From Burkholderiaceae bacterium (lineage in GTDB: Bacteria > Pseudomonadota > Gammaproteobacteria > Burkholderiales > Burkholderiaceae), in NCBI GenBank assembly GCA_017998575.1, contig JAGOCV010000105.1:1-12081 (forward strand): a stretch of 12,081 nucleotides of DNA. Direction: 5' to 3'. The notes beneath the pieces are model-generated. The model searched no databases, was not told the DNA's origin, and was given only the letters and a program-made list of their open reading frames with translations. Numbering within the stretch: position 1 is the stretch's first letter; every line of letters begins with the position of its first letter. The position numbers and the translations under genes were made by a program. This document shows, piece by piece, positions 6,604-12,081 of the stretch.

Positions 6604-7470
6604 TCAGGCGCCGGGCCAGTCGGCCATGGGCTCGCCCAGCCGCACGGCGCCGGCCGGTTGCCAGGCCGGCTTGAAGGTTGGCGAGACGCCGCTGGCATCG
6701 GGCGCATAAAGCAGCACCACGGTAGAGCCCAGCAGGAAGCGGCCCATCTCGTCGCCCTGGGCCAGGCGCACGTCCTGGGTGTCGTAGCGCCACTCGCGCA
6801 GGGTGCCGGCGCGCGGCGGGTTGACCACGCCGTGCCAGGTGGTGGCCATGCTGCCGACGATGGTGGCGCCCACCAGCACCAGCACCCAGCAGCCGAAGCG
6901 TTCGTGCTCGAACACGCAGATCACGCGCTCGTTGCGCGCGAACAGGCCGGGCACGCCGCGCGCGGTGGTGGGGTTGACGGAGAACAGCGCGCCGGGCACG
7001 TGGATCATGCGCAAGAGGCGCCCGTCGCAGGGCATGTGGATGCGGTGGTAGTCGCGCGGGCTCAGGTAGATGGTGGCGAAGCGGCCGCCCGCGAAGCGGT
7101 TGGCCAGTTGCACGTCGCCACCGATGAGGGCGGCCACGGTGTAGTCATGACCCTTGGCCTGCAGGATACGGCCGCGCTCGATGTTGCCGAACTGGCTGAT
7201 GGCGCCGTCGACGGGGCAGATGAGGTCGGTGTCGGCCAGCTGGCGCGCGCCGGGCTTGAGGGCGCGCGTGAAGAAGTCGTTGAAGGTGGCGTAAGAGGTG
7301 GGGTCGCTGTCGAGCGCCTCGTCCATGTTCACGTTGTACTTGCGGATGAACGAGCGGATCGCGGCCTGCGTGACACGGCCGGCCCTGGCACCCGCGAAGC
7401 GTCCGGCAAGCTGGGTGAGGGCCTGTTTGGGCAGGAGGTACTGGGGCAGGACGGCGAGACGATCGGACAA
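6604..7470 (-). CDS. psd: Phosphatidylserine decarboxylase proenzyme
   Basis: A 288-residue protein that decarboxylates phosphatidylserine to phosphatidylethanolamine at the inner membrane. The LGST motif (247-250) marks self-cleavage between Gly248 and Ser249, giving a beta chain (1-248) and a short alpha chain whose N-terminal Ser becomes the pyruvoyl group. Asp88 (CPVDG) and His142/His145 (DYHRIHMP) match the residues used for self-processing in bacterial Psd. The protein is complete and in the usual size range. The start is a TTG at 7470: no in-frame ATG or GTG exists between it and the upstream in-frame TGA at 7558-7560, and GAAGAAGGG (7479-7487) gives a strong ribosome-binding site at 8-nt spacing. 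It is a single-gene unit, convergent with tctA, and a housekeeping gene within an accessory region. Confidence 0.97.
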   Translation of the reverse strand: MSDRLAVLPQYLLPKQALTQLAGRFAGARAGRVTQAAIRSFIRKYNVNMDEALDSDPTSYATFNDFFTRALKPGARQLADTDLICPVDGAISQFGNIERGRILQAKGHDYTVAALIGGDVQLANRFAGGRFATIYLSPRDYHRIHMPCDGRLLRMIHVPGALFSVNPTTARGVPGLFARNERVICVFEHERFGCWVLVLVGATIVGSMATTWHGVVNPPRAGTLREWRYDTQDVRLAQGDEMGRFLLGSTVVLLYAPDASGVSPTFKPAWQPAGAVRLGEPMADWPGA

Positions 7471-7478
7471 ACGGGCAA

Positions 7479-7487
7479 CCCTTCTTC
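7479..7487 (-). promoter_or_regulatory. psd ribosome-binding site (fixes the TTG start)
   Basis: GAAGAAGGG on the minus strand, 8 nt from the TTG at 7470. It is the main evidence that translation starts at this non-ATG codon. Confidence 0.7.
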
Positions 7488-7523
7488 TTGGCGCTTGCCT
7501 CGTGGATTCAGAGGCAACGGGGC

Positions 7524-7529
7524 ATTCTA
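7524..7529 (-). promoter_or_regulatory. Possible -10 box of the psd promoter
   Basis: TAGAAT on the minus strand matches the consensus at five of six positions. A TTGACG lies further upstream (7556-7561), but the 26-bp gap is too long for a sigma-70 promoter, and the hexamers at correct spacing are poor. Low confidence. Confidence 0.25.
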
Positions 7530-7623
7530 TCGACGCGGTACAGAAGCGAAGGGGGCGTCAAGAGGGGAATTGCAACGGGAGGAATCGTGCCGCAGGGCGT
7601 CGCCCGCTGCCTTCGGTGAGAGC

Positions 7624-7808
7624 GCCCGGCGGGCCGTGCCTGCGGGCCGGCCCAGGTCCGCCGGCCCTTCGGGCTGCCCTGCGGTGCTCGCGTCGGGCGG
7701 GGCCCTCGCAAACTCGCCTTCGGCTCAAACATGCTCGGTCCTGATCCGCCCGCCGCTGCGCTCCTCGGCGGCGTACATGGGCCGGCCCGCAGGCACGGCC
7801 CACCGGGC
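7624..7808 (-). repeat. Structured repeat element A (185 bp, 31-bp closing inverted repeat)
   Basis: The ends, 7624-7654 and 7778-7808, are inverted repeats matching at 30 of 31 positions, enough for a very stable closing stem. The interior shares with element B (opposite strand) an identical 28-bp core (7707-7734, beginning CGCAAACTCGCC and ending GGCTCAAACATGC), a 32-bp block matching at 28 positions that ends at TGCTCGCG (about 7692), and a 20-bp block (7754-7773) matching at 18. The closing stem is unrelated in sequence to that of B. No transposase gene or flanking target duplication is visible. I do not recognise a named family; it could be an interspersed palindromic repeat, a non-autonomous mobile element or a structured RNA. 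Strand is assigned by taking the B core as plus. Confidence 0.8.
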
Positions 7809-7857
7809 TCGTGTTGATGTTGACTTTGTTTCACCCTGTCAGCGTGCTGCGTGCGCC

Positions 7858-7893
7858 GTCCGTCGGGACGGACCCATCGTGGCGTGTCACGAT
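7858..7893. repeat. Two tandem 6-bp hairpins between elements A and B
   Basis: GTCCGT-CGGG-ACGGAC (7858-7873) and, 2 bp on, ATCGTG-GCGTGT-CACGAT (7876-7893) are perfect stems with 4- and 6-nt loops. They occupy much of the 90 bp between the two large elements and end 5 bp before element B. No T-run follows either strand. They may be part of the repeat module or a spacer with its own structure. Confidence 0.5.
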
Positions 7894-7898
7894 AACGA

Positions 7899-8083
7899 GG
7901 CGGTGGGGCGAGGCAGCCGCGGCGGCTGTTAGGCACCGCCGAGCAGCGCAGCGACTCGGGGAAACAGGCAGGCGCATGTTTGAGCCGAAGGCGAGTTTGC
8001 GCCTGACCCCCGAGGCGCGAGCAGCACAGGGAAGCCCGCAGGGCCGGTGACGTCTGCCGCCGCGGCTGCCTCGCCCCACCGCC
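7899..8083 (+). repeat. Structured repeat element B (185 bp, perfect 28-bp closing inverted repeat)
   Basis: The ends, 7899-7926 and 8056-8083, are perfect 28-bp inverted repeats, GC-rich and different from those of element A. Length is again 185 bp. The interior, read on the minus strand, aligns with A: the identical 28-bp core at 7974-8001 and the block at 7934-7953 (18 of 20 matched). An inner 7-bp stem CAGGCGC/GCGCCTG brackets the core. A reading frame beginning MFEPKASL crosses the core but lacks a ribosome-binding site and is not supported as a gene. The element ends 42 bp beyond the garD stop, so garD transcripts would run into it, and a large stem there could aid termination or protect the message end. 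Confidence 0.8.
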
Positions 8084-8125
8084 GACTTCCCGGCAACATA
8101 AAACAGAGCGACGCCAAAGAAAGAA

Positions 8126-9706
8126 TCAAGTCACCGGCGCCGGATTGAACAACACCAGCGCGTTGTGCAGCTTCCAGTGTTCCGCCCAGGTCTTCTTGCG
8201 CCCACTCGCCACGTCGAGCATCAGCCGGAACATTTCCCATCCGGCCTGTTCGATCGTGACCTCGCCATCGGCGATGCGGCCGGCGTTGATATCCATGAGG
8301 TCGTGCCAGCGGCGCGCGAGTTCGGTGCGCGTGGCCACCTTGATCACCGGCACCTCGGCCAACCCGTAAGGCGTGCCGCGCCCCGTGGTGAACACGTGCA
8401 GGTTCATGCCCGCTGCCAGTTGCAGCGTGCCGCAGATGAAATCGCTGGCAGGTGTGGCCGCATACAGCAGGCCGCGTTGCCGGGCCTTCTCGCCCGGCGC
8501 CACCACGCCCGAGATTGGCACGCTGCCACTCTTGACGATCGAGCCCATCGCCTTCTCGACGATGTTCGACAGCCCGCCCTTCTTGTTGCCCGGCGTGGTG
8601 TTGGCGCTGCGGTTCACGCGCCCGCGATCGAGGTAGGCGTCGTACCACGCCATCTGCTCGATCATGGCCTGCGCCACCTCGGGCGTGGCTGCGCGCGAGG
8701 TGAGCTGGTCGATGCCGTCGCGCACCTCGGTCACCTCGCTGAACATCACCGTGGCGCCCGCGCGCACCAGCAGATCGGTGCAGTAGCCGACGGCCGGGTT
8801 GGCCGTCACGCCGCTGAACGCATCGCTACCGCCGCACTGCACGCCCACCACCAGCTCGCTGGCGGGCACCGTTTCGCGGCGGCGGGCGTTCAGGCGTTCC
8901 AGGTGCACCTCGGCCTGCCGCATCACCGATTCGATCATCGACATGAAGCCCACGTGCGCGTCGTCCTGCAGGCACACCACGTCCAGCTTCGTCTCTGCGC
9001 TCGTGCCCACATCGGCCACGGCCCGCTCGTCGATGAGCGGAATGCTGCCCGGTGGCAGCAGGCGCTCGGGCTGCAGCTTCTCGCAGCCCAGGCTCACCAC
9101 CATCACCTCGCCACCGAAGTTCGGGTTCAGGCTGATGTTGCGCAGCGTGCGGATGGGGATCACCGCGTCGGGCGCGTCGATGGCCACGCCGCAGCCGTAG
9201 GTGTGCTCCAGCGCCACCACGTCGTCCACATGGGGAAAGCGCGGCAGCAGCTCGGCCTTGATGCGCCGCACCGCGAAGTCGGTCACGCCGGCCACGCACT
9301 GCACCGTCTGCGTGATGGCCAGGATGTTGCGCGTGCCCACCGAGCCGTCGGCGTTGCGGTAGCCCTCGAAGGTGTAGCCCGTGAGAGGCTCCAGCGCCGG
9401 CGGCTTCACCGTGGCGATGGGCAGGCCGTCGAGCGAGCGCGCCTCGGGCATGCGCAGCAGGCGCTCGTGCACCCAGGTGCCGGCAGGCAGGGCCTGGATC
9501 GCGGTGCCGATCACCACGCCGTATCGGATCACCGGCGCGCCTTCGGCGATGTCCACCAGCGCCACCTTGTGTGCCTGCGGCACGCGGTCGCGCAGCACCA
9601 GGCCGCCGGACAGGGCCGTGCCGGCGGGCAGGCCGCCTTCGTTGGCGACGATGGCGACGTTGTCCGCCTCGTGCATGCGGATGGTGAGGGGAGAGGCAGC
9701 CGTCAT
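8126..9706 (-). CDS. garD: Galactarate dehydratase (D-threo-forming)
   Basis: A 526-residue cytoplasmic enzyme (E. coli GarD has 523) that removes water from galactarate to give 5-dehydro-4-deoxy-D-glucarate. The N-terminal SAF domain (about 10-85, [19 protein letters not shown]) is followed by the two-part dehydratase/altronate-hydrolase body. Motifs recalled from E. coli GarD recur almost unchanged: [15 protein letters not shown] (111-125), YGCGVAI (170-176), [14 protein letters not shown] (190-203), [19 protein letters not shown] (290-308), [11 protein letters not shown] (439-449) and the final FNPAPVT. Altronate dehydratase (UxaA) is related but lacks several of these, so GarD is preferred. 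The ATG at 9706 overlaps the upstream stop as ATGA and has no own ribosome-binding site, suggesting coupled translation. It is the last gene of the gntR-gfo-garD unit. Paired with Udh it forms the oxidative uronate route. Confidence 0.93.
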   Translation of the reverse strand: MTAASPLTIRMHEADNVAIVANEGGLPAGTALSGGLVLRDRVPQAHKVALVDIAEGAPVIRYGVVIGTAIQALPAGTWVHERLLRMPEARSLDGLPIATVKPPALEPLTGYTFEGYRNADGSVGTRNILAITQTVQCVAGVTDFAVRRIKAELLPRFPHVDDVVALEHTYGCGVAIDAPDAVIPIRTLRNISLNPNFGGEVMVVSLGCEKLQPERLLPPGSIPLIDERAVADVGTSAETKLDVVCLQDDAHVGFMSMIESVMRQAEVHLERLNARRRETVPASELVVGVQCGGSDAFSGVTANPAVGYCTDLLVRAGATVMFSEVTEVRDGIDQLTSRAATPEVAQAMIEQMAWYDAYLDRGRVNRSANTTPGNKKGGLSNIVEKAMGSIVKSGSVPISGVVAPGEKARQRGLLYAATPASDFICGTLQLAAGMNLHVFTTGRGTPYGLAEVPVIKVATRTELARRWHDLMDINAGRIADGEVTIEQAGWEMFRLMLDVASGRKKTWAEHWKLHNALVLFNPAPVT

Positions 9707-10746
9707 GATGAAGTGAGGGTGCCGGGCGCGACCGGCGCGCCGCGACGGGACGATTCGACGATGGCCGCGATCAAACGGTGCACGGCCAGCGCGCTGCGTC
9801 CGGTGACGGCGGGCGCCCGGCCGTCGCGCACGGCCAGGAAGAAGTCGCGCAGCACGGCGCGGTGTGGTGCGTGGTCGAAGCCCATCGGATCGGCGCCGCC
9901 GCCCGTTCCCACCGACGCGCCTGCATGTTCAGTGCGGCCGTCCGCGTAGCGCACACGCAACTCGCCCGATTCCAGCGTGGCGCTGCCCAGCGTGCCATCG
10001 ATGGCGATGACCTCGGGGTAGCCCGGTGGCGCCGCCGTGGTGGCATGCAGCACGCCCAGCATGCCGCCGGCGTAGTGCAGCAGCGCGGTCGCGGTGTCTT
10101 CGCACTCCATGCGGTGGGCGGCACTGGTGGTGACGGCGCCGGTGACCTGCTCGGGCTCACCGCAAAGTGTGAGCAGGAGATCCAGCGTATGGATCGCCTG
10201 CGTCATGAGCACGCCGCCGCCGTCGCGCGCCAGCGTGCCGCGGCCTGGCGCTTCGTAGTAGTCCTGCGGCCGCCACCAGCGCACCGAAGCCTGCACACCG
10301 GTCAACGTACCCAGCCGGCCGTCGGCCAGGATGCGAGCCAGATGAAGGGCGCCATCGCGCAGCCGGTGTTGCAGCATCACGCCCAGCGACACGCCGGCGG
10401 CTTCGCAGCACTCGACGAGCTCGACGGCATGGGGCAGGTCGATCTCCAGCGGCTTCTCGACAAGCACGTGCTTGCCGGCCTGCGCCACCAGCCGGGCCAC
10501 TTCGAGATGCGCGGAAGGTGGCGTCAGCACGACGACGGCCTTCACCTGCGGATCGTCGAGCACGTCGTCCAGCCGCACGGTGGCGCGGTCGCCGGCGGGC
10601 AGGGCCACGCTGGCCAGCCGGGCCGGATCCCGTGCTGCGACCCATCGGACGTCGATCTCGTCGGCGAGGTCGTCCAGGCTGCGCAAGTGGGGCGCGGCAC
10701 CCATTCCGGCGCCGATGACGGCCACCGGCAAGCGATTCAAACTCAT
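9703..10746 (-). CDS. Gfo/Idh/MocA-family NAD(P)-dependent oxidoreductase
   Basis: A 347-residue cytoplasmic dehydrogenase. Residues 1-120 are a Rossmann domain with G-x-G-x-x-A ([11 protein letters not shown], 10-20) and the family EKP motif (97-99), whose Lys98 is catalytic in relatives. The C-terminal alpha/beta domain has [19 protein letters not shown] (176-194) with the conserved His186; Thr182 stands where many members have Asp or Asn. The gene begins 30 nt after gntR ends and overlaps garD by 4 nt, so it belongs to the uronate/aldarate operon. It is not part of the known Udh-GarD route. It might oxidise or epimerise another sugar acid, or feed a related aldarate into the pathway; that is inference. 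A candidate GntR operator lies directly before its start. Confidence 0.9.
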   Translation of the reverse strand: MSLNRLPVAVIGAGMGAAPHLRSLDDLADEIDVRWVAARDPARLASVALPAGDRATVRLDDVLDDPQVKAVVVLTPPSAHLEVARLVAQAGKHVLVEKPLEIDLPHAVELVECCEAAGVSLGVMLQHRLRDGALHLARILADGRLGTLTGVQASVRWWRPQDYYEAPGRGTLARDGGGVLMTQAIHTLDLLLTLCGEPEQVTGAVTTSAAHRMECEDTATALLHYAGGMLGVLHATTAAPPGYPEVIAIDGTLGSATLESGELRVRYADGRTEHAGASVGTGGGADPMGFDHAPHRAVLRDFFLAVRDGRAPAVTGRSALAVHRLIAAIVESSRRGAPVAPGTLTSS

Positions 10747-10753
10747 GCGATTC

Positions 10754-10779
10754 TGATCAGTTGTCGTACAACATGATCA
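10754..10779. promoter_or_regulatory. Candidate GntR/FadR-type operator upstream of the Gfo/Idh gene
   Basis: The core TTGTCGTACAA (10761-10771) fits the FadR-subfamily consensus TNGTNNNACNA exactly. It extends to GTTGT-CGT-ACAAC and is bracketed by TGATCA on both sides (10754-10759, 10774-10779), making a 26-bp near-palindrome with one inserted base. Its right half, GTTGTC-N8-TGATCA (10760-10779), recurs in the gntR-udh gap. It fills the gap between the gntR stop and the ATG of the next gene, so it could regulate an internal promoter or act as a roadblock. No clear promoter boxes were found nearby. Confidence 0.6.
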
Positions 10780-11583
10780 TGCCGGCATATCCGGAAGGGT
10801 GGCAACCGGGGACAACCCCAGCCCGCTGCGCCGCAGCCGCTCGCGGCTGCTCGACAGGTGCGTGCGCATGGCCGCGCGGGCACCGTCGATATCCTGGTGG
10901 CGGATGGCGTTGTAGATGTTCTCGTGGTCGCTGTGTACGCGCTGGAGGTACTTGAGCCGTGACTCGGGATCGCTGGGTTGCGTGTTCACGCGCGTGCGCG
11001 GAATGATCATCGTGCCCAGGTAGGTCATCAGTTCGGCGAAGTGCCGGTTGCCCGTGGCGCGGGCCACTTCCATGTGGAACAGGAAGTCGGAAGGCACCGT
11101 ATCGCTGTCCGATGCCACGCCGTCCTGGAAGGCGTGCAGGGCCGCTTCCATGGCTGCCAGGTTGTCGTCGGTGCGCCGCTGCGCGGCCAGGCCCGCCGCC
11201 TCGGTTTCCAGGCTGATGCGCAGCTCGAGCACCGAGATGACATCTGCCACCGTCGCGATGTCGGCCACGTCGATGCGGAAGTTTCCCGAGTCCTGCGGGG
11301 GGCGCACGAAGGTTCCGATGCCATGCCGGGTCTCGACCAGGCCGTTGGCCTGCAGGCGCGAGAGCGACTCGCGCACCACGGTGCGGCTGACGCCGAAGCG
11401 CGACATGATTTCCGCTTCGGTGGGCAGCTTGTCGCCCGGCTGCAGCTGGCCGTCGCGCACGTTGGCGGAGAGCTCGGCCACGATCTCGTCGACCAGCCCG
11501 CGCCGGCGTGCGCGCAGGGGCACGGCTGCCAGCGCTTCGGGCGGCGGGTGGGGGGGAGGCGTCAGGGTTTGCGTGGAGTTCAT
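10777..11583 (-). CDS. GntR-family regulator, FadR subfamily (FCD domain)
   Basis: A 268-residue regulator. After a Pro-rich N-terminus comes a winged helix-turn-helix (about 28-95) with LQPGDKLPTEAEIMSRFGVS (47-66), RTVVRESLSRLQANGLVETR (67-86) and the GIGTFV wing. The C-terminal all-helical FCD ligand domain shows a probable metal site: Asp166 and His170 (DFLFH), His220 (DHENIYNAI) and His242 (THL). FCD regulators of sugar-acid genes usually repress and are released by a pathway intermediate. The ATG at 11583 is taken; an in-frame TTG at 11601 would add six residues and lies in the udh -35 box. Neither has a clear ribosome-binding site. It is divergent from udh and first of an operon with gfo and garD, so it likely controls uronate/aldarate use; a uronate, aldarate or keto-deoxy product may be the effector. 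Confidence 0.93.
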   Translation of the reverse strand: MNSTQTLTPPPHPPPEALAAVPLRARRRGLVDEIVAELSANVRDGQLQPGDKLPTEAEIMSRFGVSRTVVRESLSRLQANGLVETRHGIGTFVRPPQDSGNFRIDVADIATVADVISVLELRISLETEAAGLAAQRRTDDNLAAMEAALHAFQDGVASDSDTVPSDFLFHMEVARATGNRHFAELMTYLGTMIIPRTRVNTQPSDPESRLKYLQRVHSDHENIYNAIRHQDIDGARAAMRTHLSSSRERLRRSGLGLSPVATLPDMPA

Positions 11584-11594
11584 GCGAAAAAAAG

Positions 11595-11624
11595 TTGACA
11601 AGCCGAATGGGGGCGTTGGATGAT
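11595..11624 (+). promoter_or_regulatory. Probable udh promoter
   Basis: A perfect -35 TTGACA (11595-11600) and a -10 GATGAT (11619-11624, four of six) are spaced by 18 bp. Transcription would begin near 11631, within the inverted repeat at 11625-11650, giving a leader of about 88 nt before the ATG at 11719. A repressor bound there would block initiation. Confidence 0.5.
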
Positions 11625-11650
11625 CAAGTCATCAGACAACATATGACTTG
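11621..11650. promoter_or_regulatory. Candidate GntR operator in the gntR-udh gap
   Basis: On the minus strand 11640-11621 reads GTTGTC-TGATGACT-TGATCA, matching the site at 10760-10779 in 15 of 20 positions, including both fixed hexamers at identical spacing. Overlapping it is an inverted repeat CAAGTCAT (11625-11632) / ATGACTTG (11643-11650) with 10 bp between the arms. The site overlaps the -10 box and expected start of the udh promoter, fitting repression. Confidence 0.6.
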
Positions 11651-11661
11651 GCTTGAAGCCA
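11649..11661. repeat. Small inverted repeat in the udh leader
   Basis: TGGCTT-G-AAGCCA is a perfect 6-bp inverted repeat around one base, adjoining the operator region. It could be a half of an extended regulator site. A one-base loop makes it unlikely to act as an RNA hairpin at full stem length. Confidence 0.3.
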
Positions 11662-11718
11662 CTTTAGCAAATCGATGCTGAAAGTCCAGCCAGCCAGGCG
11701 ATACGGAGACAACAGGGC

Positions 11719-12081
11719 ATGACGATCAAGGTCCATCACCGGCTCTTGCTGACCGGCGCCGCCGGCGGCCTGGGCAAGGCGCTGCGCGAGCGCCTCAAGG
11801 CCAATTGCGATGTGCTGCGGCTGTCGGACCTGGCAGCCCTGGGTGAAGCCGCCACGGGCGAGGAAATCGTGCAGGCGGACCTGGCCGATGCGCAGGCCGT
11901 CCATGCCATGGTCGAGGGCGTCGACGCCATCGTCCATCTGGGCGGCATCTCGGTCGAGGCCGCGTTCCAGCCTATTCTGCAGGCCAACATCGTCGGCCTC
12001 TACAACCTCTACGAAGCGGCCCGCAAGCACGGCGTGAAGCGCGTGGTGTTTGCCAGCTCGAACCACGTGACCGGCTTCTAC
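11719..12081 (+). CDS. udh: Uronate dehydrogenase (5' part only)
   Basis: The first 121 codons are present; the gene runs off the right edge (complete family members are about 265-275 residues). This extended-SDR enzyme oxidises D-galacturonate and D-glucuronate with NAD+ to the aldaro-lactones, the first step of the oxidative uronate pathway. The N-terminus has RLLLTGAAGGLGKALRERLK with the GxxGxxG nucleotide-binding motif, followed by VLRLSDLAAL, a DLAD strand, VEGVDAIVHLGGIS, the NIVGLYNLYEAARKHGVKRV helix-strand and FASSNHVTGFY. These closely match Pseudomonas Udh as I recall it, including the SSNH segment near the active site. The catalytic Tyr/Lys lie beyond the window. ATG 11719 is preceded by GGAG (11705-11708) at 10-nt spacing. 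It is divergent from gntR-gfo-garD and probably under the same regulator. Confidence 0.93.
   Translation, partial: MTIKVHHRLLLTGAAGGLGKALRERLKANCDVLRLSDLAALGEAATGEEIVQADLADAQAVHAMVEGVDAIVHLGGISVEAAFQPILQANIVGLYNLYEAARKHGVKRVVFASSNHVTGFY

Noticed and set aside
7556..7561. TTGACG as the -35 box of psd
   Set aside because: The distance to the TAGAAT box is 26 bp, too long for a normal sigma-70 promoter.
7811..8050. Small open frame through element B (MFEPKASL segment)
   Set aside because: No ribosome-binding site, crosses structured repeat DNA, and the identical core in element A is not followed by a matching reading frame. Treated as repeat, not gene.
7624..8083. Elements A and B as an insertion sequence or MITE pair
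   Set aside because: No transposase, no target duplications at 7614-7623/7809-7818 or 7889-7898/8084-8093, and the two inverted repeats differ from each other, unlike ends cut by one transposase.
8126..9706. Altronate dehydratase (UxaA) as the product
   Set aside because: Same superfamily, but length, the NADGSVGT and [10 protein letters not shown] segments and the C-terminal FNPAPVT agree with galactarate dehydratase, and udh in the locus fits the oxidative route.
8165..9949. A 594-codon plus-strand open frame opposite garD
   Set aside because: Antisense of a highly conserved dehydratase; the translation is His/Ala/Arg-rich and shows no family features.

Overview
The window is high-GC DNA with long, clean reading frames. 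Its proteins resemble those of Burkholderiales, most likely Comamonadaceae (Variovorax, Hydrogenophaga or Acidovorax type). The placement rests on the look of the psd product, the Tct transporter and the uronate genes; no search was run. The gene content is chromosomal and accessory-metabolic. No rRNA, tRNA, CRISPR array, transposase, integrase or phage gene was found.

Left part (1-2107): an SDR oxidoreductase cut by the window edge and a MATE-family efflux pump lie on the minus strand, joined by an ATGA stop/start overlap. A MarR-type regulator is divergent from them. An AT-rich gap of about 70 bp between pump and regulator holds a 20-bp near-palindrome that touches both predicted promoters, so the regulator probably represses itself and the pump operon. 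At 2311-4359 follows a secreted HAF-repeat protein with a C-terminal beta-barrel, i.e. an autotransporter.

Middle part (4360-7470): tctB and tctA encode the two membrane subunits of a tripartite tricarboxylate-type transporter. No binding-protein gene (tctC) is adjacent within the window. The leader upstream of tctB is rich in repeats and can form competing hairpins. A strong bidirectional terminator separates tctA from the convergent psd gene (phosphatidylserine decarboxylase), which appears to start with TTG.

The psd-garD gap (7471-8125) is the most unusual stretch. It holds two 185-bp structured elements in opposite orientation. They share a 28-bp identical core and further conserved blocks, but each is closed by its own long, nearly perfect inverted repeat, and the two closing repeats are unrelated in sequence. 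Conserved interior with diverged yet self-complementary ends points to a family whose fold, rather than its end sequence, is maintained.

Right part (8126-12081): a uronate/aldarate oxidation locus. On the minus strand are a FadR-type GntR regulator, a Gfo/Idh/MocA dehydrogenase and galactarate dehydratase (garD). Divergent from these is uronate dehydrogenase (udh), cut by the window end. Udh oxidises galacturonate or glucuronate to the aldarate lactone, and GarD dehydrates galactarate to 5-dehydro-4-deoxyglucarate. A shared motif, GTTGTC-N8-TGATCA, occurs once in the gntR-udh gap and once just before the Gfo/Idh gene. It is a good candidate operator for the GntR protein and suggests that both arms of the pathway are controlled together.
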